From positions 3,979 to 58,833 of the forward strand of contig MGZK01000134.1 in the NCBI GenBank assembly GCA_001802125.1: DNA of 54,855 bases, read 5' to 3'. The translations under genes and the position numbers were made by a program. Origin of the DNA: Geobacteraceae bacterium GWC2_55_20 (GTDB lineage: Bacteria > Desulfobacterota > Desulfuromonadia > Geobacterales > Pseudopelobacteraceae). The notes beneath the pieces were generated by a model that was given only the letters and a program-made list of their open reading frames with translations, was not told where the DNA came from and made no database searches. Below are positions 35,922 to 44,458 of the stretch, in pieces (positions within the stretch are counted from its first letter, which is position 1; each line of letters begins with the position of its first letter).

Positions 35922-38699
35922 TTACGGGTTGATTTTTATGCCGAAGGTAACGATTGCCGTTGCTCCGGGAGCCAGGGCGGGAACGGTCGCCTTGACTGTT
36001 CCGGTGGCGCATGCACCGGGTGAAAGTGTGATCGATCCGGTCGAGGTGGATGCTGCGGGAACACTGCTGCCGACGCAGCCGGTGGCATAGACCGTATTGG
36101 CCGGTGTGGCGTCGCTGATTTCAAGGGTGTTGATTGCCGCGGTGCCCACATTGGCTGCCGTGATCTGGTAGAGAATGCATGCTCCGGGAATCGCCCCGGT
36201 GGTGATGTTGCTCTGTGCAAAAACACCGTCTGCGGTTCCGTCACAGGACGCATCCAGAGCCTGCATCTTGGTCAGGGTGACCTGGCCGGAGATTACGGTC
36301 GAGGTGTCGGTAGCCGAGGATGCTGCCGGTGCGAGCGCGGTCGCGATAGTTCCGGTGATGGTTGCGGTCAGGGTGGCGCTGTCCGTATCGCCGATATTGG
36401 CGCCGGCCGGTGCGAACACCTTGACCAGCAACGGTGCGCTTGCGCCGGAGGCCAGTCCGCCTATAGCGGAGAGGTCCGTAATGACCGGGTCGGTCGGGTC
36501 GATGCTGCCATTGCCATTGGCATCGTGGTAGACGACCGAGTTCCAGCCCTGGGCGGAAAGTGAATCGGTTATGCCGATGGTGACCTTACTGTCGGTGCTG
36601 CCGTCGGGGGTGCCGGCGGCCGCTACGGTGCCTTCAAGCACGTTGCCGTTGTTGGTGACGGTCATGGGGTAGATCACAGTGCCGCCGGGGAAGACCTGTC
36701 CGGTCTGGCTGTTGGTGACGGTTACGCTGCGGACCGCGTTGATGTCGATCGCGCCATGCAGCCTGTCGATGGCGCTGCTGGAAGGTGACAGTACCCGGAA
36801 GTAGATCTGCTGGGTGCCGGCAGCGGCGTTGGACGGGATCGACACGCTTGCGCAGACGGTGCTGTTGGTGGCGGCATTGACGACACCGGTGTTGGATATG
36901 ACACCGCCCAGCGTGGAACAGTTACCGGCTCCGCCGTCGGACTTGAAGGTGACGGTCCAGCCGGTGGGCAGGGGAACCGGAGCCACAAAGGTACTGTCAG
37001 TGCTGGCGGCCAGGTTGTAGGTGTCGGCGGTGGCGCTGGTGTTGTTGACCTTGAGGACGAAGGTGGTGCTGGTGCCCGGGTTGGCGGTGTTGTGCGGCGT
37101 CAGGGCGGCGACTTCCGGTCCTGCGCCGAAGCCGGTGCTGGCAACGTTACCGGCCGCTGCGGTGCCGACCGGAGTGCTGTCGGTGCGGGCCGTTGTAAGC
37201 GTCAGGTCAACGGTGTTGCCGGTGATTGAGGTCAGTGTCAGGATTACCGGGTTGCTTTTGGTGTTGTCCAGTTTAGAGGTTGCGGTCAGTGTGGCGCTGT
37301 AGGGGCCGCCGGTTGCGCTGGCAGGCAGGATGGCCTTGACGATCACGTTATAGGATGCCCCGGCAGCGAGAATGCCGGTGTCCGGAGTGCTGTTGGAGTT
37401 GGTGTCGATCAGCGGGGTGACGCCGTCGGATTTGTAGAGAACGAAGGATGTACCGGCCGGGAAACTGCTGCCTCCCACGGAAGTATCGAAAGAGTCGCTG
37501 CCGTTGCCGCTGTTCCAGACGTAGGCGCTGAATGTGACTGTGCTGCCCTGCAGCGCGGATGCCACCGTGATCGGCTCGCCGGTGCCGTCAACATTGGAGG
37601 CGTTGCTGCCGTTGGCCACGACATCGGCGGACTGGTTGACGGTGAATGGTGTCGGGTTGGTGGAACCGGTTTTGGGGCCGGAACCGTCGTTGTAGCCGAA
37701 GGTTGCGGTGTTATTGATGACTCCGGGGGCGGCGGATGCATTGACATTGACTTCGAATGTCAGTGTGCGGCTCTCGCCCGGCAGCACCTGGTTTATCAGG
37801 GCGCTGACCGTGCCGGGGGTTGTGTCGGCATCGTAGTTGATGGTATAGGCGCCGAAGGTCTGCGCGCCATCGGCGGCATCGGTCAGTGCGGTGGAGCCGG
37901 ACACGCTCCAGCGGGACTTGTCGCCGCCGTTATAGGTCATCCCGGCCGGAATTACGTCCGTGATGGTCAAGGCGGTGGCGGTTGCGTTACCGGTGTTGGT
38001 GTAGGTCAGGGTGTAGGTCAGCGGCCCGCTGCCCGGATTGCCGCTACCGGGTGTGACCGCCTTGGTCATCACGACGATGGCGTTGCCGCTGACGTTGACG
38101 GTATCGGTGTTGGCAGCGTTGACGGCGGGGGTGAACAGACTGGCGGCGGACAGAGTGATCGTGTCGGCGCTGCCGTCGGTCGATGCTCCCGAGATGGTGG
38201 CCGCGGCTATGAAGTTGAAGGATGCGCCGGGAGCCAGCGCTCCGCTGCTGGTGATGGCGGTAAAGCTGTCAGGGACGCCGTCGCCGTTGGCATCGGGATA
38301 GAGCGCGATATTGGTGAAGTTGATCGTGCCGCTGTTGGCATCGATCGCGGAGAGGTTGAAGGTGTCGCTGCCGTTGCCGGTGTTGGTCAGGGTGTGCGGA
38401 AAGTAGACCGTGCCTCCGGCCGCGCCGATCTTGGTCTGGCTGGCGGTCAGGCTGAGGCTGGCAACCTGCTGGACGATGGTCTGGACCGTGTTGGATGTCG
38501 CGGTGCGAACGACAGCCGAGGCGTCGGTGTAGGTGGCCGAGGCCTGGTTGCCGATCGAGGTGCCGGCCAGCGGCGCTGCCTGTACCGGTTGTGCCAGGGT
38601 CATCACGACCAGTAACATCATGGCGATCAGGAACGCCGTCATCACCAATGGCGGCGAATCTGATCCGGTTTTAAAACTTCTGGACGTCAACAGTTTCAT
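35922..38699 (-). CDS. Secreted DUF11-type beta-sandwich repeat protein (925 aa)
   Basis: Long signal peptide (hydrophobic core ~21-38, cleavage near VQAAPLAG). The N-terminal module (PLAGTSIGNQASATY.., SNTVQTIVQQV, FPHTLTNTGNGSDTF) is shared with the 1995-aa protein. Several DUF11-like domains follow (NTGNATATALTITDVIPAGMTY; AANVGTAAINTLEISDATP), with Ca-loop-like sequences DANGDG (~residue 133), DTNSNSTPD (~435) and DANGNGSID (~723). No membrane anchor or barrel at the C-terminus (..VTFGIKINP). Overlaps the upstream 182-aa gene by ATGA. Probably a structural component exported with the rest of the operon products. Confidence 0.85.
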   Translation of the reverse strand: MKLLTSRSFKTGSDSPPLVMTAFLIAMMLLVVMTLAQPVQAAPLAGTSIGNQASATYTDASAVVRTATSNTVQTIVQQVASLSLTASQTKIGAAGGTVYFPHTLTNTGNGSDTFNLSAIDANSGTINFTNIALYPDANGDGVPDSFTAITSSGALAPGASFNFIAAATISGASTDGSADTITLSAASLFTPAVNAANTDTVNVSGNAIVVMTKAVTPGSGNPGSGPLTYTLTYTNTGNATATALTITDVIPAGMTYNGGDKSRWSVSGSTALTDAADGAQTFGAYTINYDADTTPGTVSALINQVLPGESRTLTFEVNVNASAAPGVINNTATFGYNDGSGPKTGSTNPTPFTVNQSADVVANGSNASNVDGTGEPITVASALQGSTVTFSAYVWNSGNGSDSFDTSVGGSSFPAGTSFVLYKSDGVTPLIDTNSNSTPDTGILAAGASYNVIVKAILPASATGGPYSATLTATSKLDNTKSNPVILTLTSITGNTVDLTLTTARTDSTPVGTAAAGNVASTGFGAGPEVAALTPHNTANPGTSTTFVLKVNNTSATADTYNLAASTDSTFVAPVPLPTGWTVTFKSDGGAGNCSTLGGVISNTGVVNAATNSTVCASVSIPSNAAAGTQQIYFRVLSPSSSAIDRLHGAIDINAVRSVTVTNSQTGQVFPGGTVIYPMTVTNNGNVLEGTVAAAGTPDGSTDSKVTIGITDSLSAQGWNSVVYHDANGNGSIDPTDPVITDLSAIGGLASGASAPLLVKVFAPAGANIGDTDSATLTATITGTIATALAPAASSATDTSTVISGQVTLTKMQALDASCDGTADGVFAQSNITTGAIPGACILYQITAANVGTAAINTLEISDATPANTVYATGCVGSSVPAASTSTGSITLSPGACATGTVKATVPALAPGATAIVTFGIKINP

Positions 38700-39244
38700 T
38701 TTTCTCCCCCTTTTCTCTTTGCATCGGATTTTTTAACAGAATCGAGTTTTATGATTACCGGACCTTTCTGATTGTCCTTGATCTTCATGCGGGCACTGAC
38801 CGTTACAGCGGCGCCGGGCGCCAGGTCGCGCAGGTTCCAGCGCAGTGAGCGGTATTCGGCTGCCGGCACTTCACGGTTTGAAACGACTCCATAGGCCAGT
38901 TTAACCTTGCGAACCAGCGGGATAGCGGAAAAAACGCTTCCGTCGGTGCTGGCGCTTGCTCCCGCCGGGGTGGCCGAGTCCGCCAAGAACTCCATTTCCG
39001 CCGGAACCGGCAGCGTGGCGGATACATTCCTGGCCGTGGCCGTGCCGCTGTTTTTGTAGGTAGCGCGATATTCGATGATTTCTCCCGGCTTTGCCGAATC
39101 ACCGCTGGAAATGCTCTCCTTGCCCTGGGAGCTTTTTACGATCCTCTTGGCGCTGAGCTGCACTTTTACTTCGGGTTGACCGGCGCTCCAGGCCGGCGTG
39201 ATTGCAAGTGTCATTGACAGTAAAATCATGTTTAAAATACGCAT
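38696..39244 (-). CDS. Small secreted DUF11-domain protein (182 aa)
   Basis: Signal peptide (MRILNMILLSMTLAITPAWSA) followed by one DUF11 beta-sandwich (GEIIEYRATYKNSGTATARNVSATLPVPAEMEFL..) and a Lys-rich C-terminal tail (KKSDAKRKGGEK). First gene of the five-gene operon, overlapping the second by four bases. It may be a subunit, cap or chaperone-like partner of the larger DUF11 proteins; no function is established. Confidence 0.82.
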   Translation of the reverse strand: MRILNMILLSMTLAITPAWSAGQPEVKVQLSAKRIVKSSQGKESISSGDSAKPGEIIEYRATYKNSGTATARNVSATLPVPAEMEFLADSATPAGASASTDGSVFSAIPLVRKVKLAYGVVSNREVPAAEYRSLRWNLRDLAPGAAVTVSARMKIKDNQKGPVIIKLDSVKKSDAKRKGGEK

Positions 39245-39370
39245 TTAAATTTTTCCCCCTTTTTCCTGTTCAAATATGTATCTGAAAAACCTCTAATAAT
39301 TTTACAATTGCATGTTAATCATAATAATTGTAGGAATATATATAAGTCTGAATACAAGAATCAAACCAAT

Positions 39371-39399
39371 TTAGAACAATGTTGTTTTTTACATATAAT
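39371..39399 (+). promoter_or_regulatory. Candidate promoter for the response regulator
   Basis: TTAGAA (39371-39376), 17 bases, then TATAAT (39394-39399), upstream of the regulator ATG at 39454. The -10 is perfect, the -35 is weak. Positions 39245-39453 are an A+T-rich divergent control region without a gene. Confidence 0.45.
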
Positions 39400-39414
39400 C
39401 CCCCATGTAAAGGT

Positions 39415-39429
39415 AGGGTTTTTACCCAT
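39415..39429. promoter_or_regulatory. Candidate response-regulator site (TACCCAT with inverted GGGT/ACCC)
   Basis: GGGTTTTTACCC followed by AT contains TACCCAT at 39423-39429, matching the NarL-type heptamer TACYYMT, with an inverted GGGT 4 bases to its left. It sits between the divergent regulator and surface operon. A second good heptamer was not found. Confidence 0.3.
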
Positions 39430-39453
39430 GCCGTTTTCCGTTAGCTCTAAATT

Positions 39454-40107
<654 letters not shown>

Positions 40108-40120
40108 GCTACTTCGCCAG

Positions 40121-42562
40121 CTATTTCAACAGCTCCATCACACCCTCCGAATCACCCGCCCTGGCTGCCTTCTCAATTCCGGCCCCCAGCTGTTCCACTT
40201 CCGGCAGGTTAAACGTCATCCCCAACCCCTTGATGCTGTGTCCGCTCCGGATTGCACATTCCATGTCATCCCGCTTGCAGGCGTTGGCGACCTCTTCGCG
40301 GAAGGACGCAATGCGTTGGTGAACCTTGTCCATCATACCGCCGGTTATAGGTACGGTTGTTTCGTCCCAGGGTATTTCGGCGTATTCGTGGTGTGTCTGC
40401 CGCAGGATGCTCCTGATCAATTCTCTTCGGCCGACCGGACGGGACAGGTATTCATCACATCCGGCATCCAGCGCATTCTGTATATCGTCGGCAAAAGCGG
40501 CGGCGGATATGGCAATGATCGGCATTCGTGCCAACCCGGGGCCACGTCTGTTCTCCTGCTCCCGAATGGTCTTTATCAGTGTGTCTCCATCGATGTTCGG
40601 CATGCATATATCCGTCAGCATGCAGTCGAATGTAACTGCTTCGAGAAGTTCCAGCGCATCGGCCGCTTGCAGGCAGGGTGTCAGGCAGAATGGTGTTCCC
40701 GCGAAATAGAACGAGAGCAGTTTCAGGTTATCCGGGATGTCATCGACAGCCAGAATGCGGAGGCTGGGGAGTGTTTGCGGCAGGCATGCGTACTTGTCGT
40801 CCAGGCTGGATACATCGACCGGCGCCAGCTCAATCGTAAAACAGAAGATGCTGCCCTTGCCGCTGGCGCTGCTGACGGTAAGTTCGCCTCCCATCAGTTC
40901 AACCAGACGGGATGCGATGGTCAGCCCCAATCCGGCTGAACCCGGCTGCGGAATCAAGCTGACAAACGGTGAAAAAATTTCACTTCTTCTGTCTGCCCGG
41001 ATTCCCGCACCACTGTCTGTAACCATGAATCTGATCATGCCTTCGCCATTGGCGGGCTGCTCGACTGTAACTGTAACCGCCCCGCTGGATGTGAATTTCA
41101 ATGCGTTTTCGATCAGGTTGGTCAGCACCTGTACAACTCTTCGCCGGTCACCGTTCACTGCCGGCGGCAATCCCTCCGCCACGTAAATCGTGAACTCAAT
41201 CAGTTTTTGTGCAAACCTTGGAGCAAACAGGTCGTGAATGTGATTCATCATTTCCACAAGTCCGAACGGGGCCGGGGTCAGTTTGAGGCGCTCGGCTTCT
41301 ATGGTTGACAGGTCGAGCAGGTCTTCCACCAGATGCTGCAGTGTGGCGCATGATTTTCGGAAGAGGTCGATGGAACGGCGTTGTTCCTGCATTTGCGCGA
41401 GTTCTTCCAATAATTCAGCTGCTCCGGACATGGCATGCAGAGGCGTACGCATCTCATGGCTGACCATGGCCAGAAATCGGGATTTGGCGCTGCTGGCTTC
41501 TTCGGCTGCAGTCATTGCAGCTCTGGTTGCCATTTCGGCCTGTTTCAGGTCGGAAATATCATGGAATTCTATTATCCGGCCCAGATATTTGCCGTGATGC
41601 TCCAGGGGAACAATGCTGACCATCCAGCCACGCCGTTGATCCACTGAGTCCTGGATCTGCTGTTTGAAAGCCGTTGGTGGAAAGTTTGATATAAACGCAT
41701 TGAATTCGGGGAAGCGCTGTTTGACAGCATCCAGCGTGGCTGTTTCTTCCGAGGTCTCCCCGGAATCGAACAGCTTGCGGGCAGAGCGGTTGGAGTCGAT
41801 CAGCCTGCTCCTCGCATCCAGAATCAGCACCGGGTGACCCAGGTTTTCAAAAAGTACCGAACGGGCAATCGGAACGATCGTCAATAAACGATAACGGAAA
41901 ATTGCCAGAAAATAACAGAGTGTCGATAACCAGAAGACCGATGGTACAAAGTTGAAGCCTTTTAAGGGGGTGATCCGGAACAGATGCACCGTGAATGGCA
42001 CCAGCGTGCCTGCCAGCAGCAGTGCCAGCCGCCTGCGATCAATCCCGGCTTCCCTGATCAGGCCCGCCAGCATCAATGCTTGCGCTAATGCATACAGCAG
42101 CATGGTGTAGATGATGTGCAGATTGTATAGCGGCCCGCTTTTGAAGCCCATTACCAGCAGCGGCCCGCTCCGGATAACTGCTGTAGAATAACAGGTGAGA
42201 TTGTGAAGCTCGTTTGTCCAGATAGCAATGATTGTTAGCGCTGGAACCAGCAATACCAGCTGTAAGAGACGTTTTGTCTTCCAGTGCCCGAATCCGGAAG
42301 CTTCAAGGGCCAGCGAGAGAGTGAAAGGGCCGAGCAGGGCCGCGCAGGTCGTACCGATCTTGAAGAGTTGCAGTTTAAGCCACAACTCGGTCGCGGCGGT
42401 TTGCAGGGTGAACACAAAGGCCCACAGCGTCAGTATCATGATGATACTCAATACGGGTTGCGCCAGAGTCTCCCTGCGATGCCGGAAGATATACCAGCAG
42501 AGCGCGAAGGAAATCAGCGTCGAGAAAAAAGGGAGGATCAGATAATGGCTGTAGTAAAACAT
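40121..42562 (-). CDS. 7TM hybrid histidine kinase with PAS, receiver and Hpt domains
   Basis: 813 residues. An N-terminal ~225-residue region with about seven membrane helices (histidine-kinase N-terminal 7TM type), a PAS domain (~230-350), HisKA with phospho-His H369 (MVSHEMRTPL), HATPase (~465-580; NLIENALKF, DSGAGI, GLGLTIASRL), a receiver with D651 (MLTDICMP) and a C-terminal Hpt with H775 (GHSIKGLG). It is a full phosphorelay His-Asp-His in one chain, so the final Asp would be D63 of the convergent response regulator. Ligand unknown. Confidence 0.93.
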   Translation of the reverse strand: MFYYSHYLILPFFSTLISFALCWYIFRHRRETLAQPVLSIIMILTLWAFVFTLQTAATELWLKLQLFKIGTTCAALLGPFTLSLALEASGFGHWKTKRLLQLVLLVPALTIIAIWTNELHNLTCYSTAVIRSGPLLVMGFKSGPLYNLHIIYTMLLYALAQALMLAGLIREAGIDRRRLALLLAGTLVPFTVHLFRITPLKGFNFVPSVFWLSTLCYFLAIFRYRLLTIVPIARSVLFENLGHPVLILDARSRLIDSNRSARKLFDSGETSEETATLDAVKQRFPEFNAFISNFPPTAFKQQIQDSVDQRRGWMVSIVPLEHHGKYLGRIIEFHDISDLKQAEMATRAAMTAAEEASSAKSRFLAMVSHEMRTPLHAMSGAAELLEELAQMQEQRRSIDLFRKSCATLQHLVEDLLDLSTIEAERLKLTPAPFGLVEMMNHIHDLFAPRFAQKLIEFTIYVAEGLPPAVNGDRRRVVQVLTNLIENALKFTSSGAVTVTVEQPANGEGMIRFMVTDSGAGIRADRRSEIFSPFVSLIPQPGSAGLGLTIASRLVELMGGELTVSSASGKGSIFCFTIELAPVDVSSLDDKYACLPQTLPSLRILAVDDIPDNLKLLSFYFAGTPFCLTPCLQAADALELLEAVTFDCMLTDICMPNIDGDTLIKTIREQENRRGPGLARMPIIAISAAAFADDIQNALDAGCDEYLSRPVGRRELIRSILRQTHHEYAEIPWDETTVPITGGMMDKVHQRIASFREEVANACKRDDMECAIRSGHSIKGLGMTFNLPEVEQLGAGIEKAARAGDSEGVMELLK

Positions 42563-42646
42563 GGCGGGACTATGGCTAAAAAAACAATTTCTGGCAATAC
42601 TGATTTTGTTTCTTTTTTAACGTCCATAAGTCCGCTGCTGGAAAAG

Positions 42647-42693
42647 TTCAAGCCCCCTCGACACTGTTAAAGCGGTTGTCAGGGGGGCTTGAA
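42647..42693 (-). terminator. Hairpin downstream of the DUF1450 gene
   Basis: 11-bp stem TTCAAGCCCCC / GGGGGCTTGAA (left arm 42647-42657, right arm in 42682-42693) with a ~24-base loop. On the minus strand it is followed by CTTTTCC. Candidate terminator for the 80-aa gene. Confidence 0.6.
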
Positions 42694-42729
42694 TGGATTG
42701 ATGAATCTTATTGCCGGTACACTGCTCGG

Positions 42730-42972
42730 TCAGGTTTTCACGGAATTGTCGGCATCGCTGATCAGTTCCAGGATTTTCCGGTACAGTTCGTCTCCGTCCC
42801 TGGCGGTTACCTTCTTCTTGTCCACGACCGCCATGGGGGTTTCACGGCAGGCGCCGCACTGCTTGACGCATTTCTTGATCTTGATATTGGCACTGGGAAA
42901 TTCTTCCTGCAACTGCCGGAAAATCTTGCCTTTGCCCTTGTTGTGTTCGCAGAAACGGATTTTCATCGACAT
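42730..42972 (-). CDS. DUF1450 family protein
   Basis: Up to 80 residues, with three cysteines in CVKQCGACRETP and the IRFCEHN opening typical of the YuzB/DUF1450 family, which have a thioredoxin-like fold and unknown role. The AGGA upstream lies only 3 bases from the ATG at 42972 but 9 from the in-frame ATG at 42966, so the latter may be the real start. Stands alone between the kinase and ferritin genes. Confidence 0.78.
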   Translation of the reverse strand: MSMKIRFCEHNKGKGKIFRQLQEEFPSANIKIKKCVKQCGACRETPMAVVDKKKVTARDGDELYRKILELISDADNSVKT

Positions 42973-43052
42973 AGTCCTGGTCCCGGAAACGGGATAAATG
43001 CTTTAAAGAAGCTGATTATTGCCGAAACATCTCTAAAACTGCTCCTTGCCTG

Positions 43053-43574
43053 CTAAACCGCCAGAGTGGAGCCGACCGGCAGTACAAAGACGCGCTGGCC
43101 CATTTCGCCGTCGATCATCAGTATGCCGTGGCCGTTGTCGCCCACCAGCTTGAGTTTTGCGATCAGGTCGCGATCGTTGTTCTCTTCCTCGATCTGCTCA
43201 GTCACGAACCATTGCAGGAAAATCCGGGTCGCGTGATCTTTTTCACTAACGGCCTGTTCGCTCAACTCGTTGATGCAGGAAGTGATCAGTTGCTCGTGCT
43301 GCAGGGTTTTCTGCATCATTTCCAGCAGCGACTCGTATTCATTGGGCACCGCTTCACTGGCCTGCAGCGAGATCACCACGCCCTGGTCGGTCAGGTAGCT
43401 GTAAAACTTCATGAAATGAACCATCTCTTCGCGATATTGCACGAAGAACCAGTTGGCGGCGCCCTTCAGCCCCAGGTCGTTGGCGCGGGATGACATGGCC
43501 AGATAGAGGTGGGCCGAGTAAAGCTCCAGATTCATATGTTTGTTGAGTGCATCCGACATATTTGTGCTGATCAT
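43053..43574 (-). CDS. ftnA: Ferritin (FtnA-like)
   Basis: Iron-storage ferritin, 173 residues. The di-iron ferroxidase ligands fall at the same numbers as in E. coli FtnA: E17, E50, H53, E94 and Q127, with E129/E130 for the third site. Start at ATG 43574 chosen because AAGGAGG lies 5 bases upstream; the longer in-frame extension adds no homologous residues. Stores iron and protects against Fenton chemistry. No Fur box was identified. Confidence 0.93.
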   Translation of the reverse strand: MISTNMSDALNKHMNLELYSAHLYLAMSSRANDLGLKGAANWFFVQYREEMVHFMKFYSYLTDQGVVISLQASEAVPNEYESLLEMMQKTLQHEQLITSCINELSEQAVSEKDHATRIFLQWFVTEQIEEENNDRDLIAKLKLVGDNGHGILMIDGEMGQRVFVLPVGSTLAV

Positions 43575-43670
43575 TGTGTCCTCCTTGGAATTTTTTTCAT
43601 TATAACTCAAAAAAAGACTAAATCAATCCTGAATAGTGGCTTGATACATTCCGGTGGTCTTGACTGTTGG

Positions 43671-44444
43671 TCACGTTCTGCGCGAGAGCCTGAAGATCAT
43701 GAAAATTCCCAGCAGGAACATCGGCAGGCTTAGGAACTGCCCCATCGAGAACCATTTGAAAAAGAAACCGACCTGGGCGTCGGGCTGGCGGAAAAATTCA
43801 ACGATGAATCGGAAGAGACCGTAGCCGGCCACGAAGGTCCAGCCGGCAACACCGGTCGCAGCGGATTTTCTCGATGCGAAGCGCACCAGGAAGAATAGTA
43901 CCAGGCCTTCCAGAAAGGCTTCGTATAGCTGTGACGGGTGCCTTGGAAGACCGTCGCTGCCGGGAAAGATCATGCCCCAGGGCATGTCGGTGGCACGTCC
44001 GTACAGTTCGGCATTGATGAAGTTGCCGATCCGCCCCAGCCCCAGACCGACCGGCGAGCAGAGCCCCGCGATATCGATCAGCGACATGAAGGCCACATTT
44101 TTACGGCGGGCATACAGAACCAGAACCAGCACGACCCCCAGGAAACCGCCGTGAAACGACATGCCCCCTTCCCAGACAGCCAGCAGCTTGAGCGGATTGG
44201 CCAGGTAGAAACCCAGGTTGTAGAAGAGGATATAGCCGATCCGACCACCCAGCACGACACCCAGGGCCGCGTAAAATACCAGGTCGGAGACATCGTCGGT
44301 GGTCAGGGGCAGCTGTTTGCGTTTGACTTCGGAACGGATGATGAAATAGCTGGCGATAAAGGCCAGAACGTACATCAGCCCGTACCAGCGGAACTGGAGC
44401 GGGCCGATGCTCAGGAAAACAGGGTCGATGTTGGGCATCTGCAT
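43671..44444 (-). CDS. lgt: Prolipoprotein diacylglyceryl transferase
   Basis: Integral membrane enzyme (257 residues, about seven helices) transferring diacylglycerol to the lipobox cysteine of prolipoproteins. Signature segments are present: FRWYGLMY, GGRIGY, SFHGGFLG and the GRIGNFINAELYGR core motif, then HPSQLYEA. The start lies 14 bases after serA, suggesting cotranscription. Confidence 0.96.
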   Translation of the reverse strand: MQMPNIDPVFLSIGPLQFRWYGLMYVLAFIASYFIIRSEVKRKQLPLTTDDVSDLVFYAALGVVLGGRIGYILFYNLGFYLANPLKLLAVWEGGMSFHGGFLGVVLVLVLYARRKNVAFMSLIDIAGLCSPVGLGLGRIGNFINAELYGRATDMPWGMIFPGSDGLPRHPSQLYEAFLEGLVLFFLVRFASRKSAATGVAGWTFVAGYGLFRFIVEFFRQPDAQVGFFFKWFSMGQFLSLPMFLLGIFMIFRLSRRT

Positions 44445-44458
44445 GGTGCCGGGTTACC

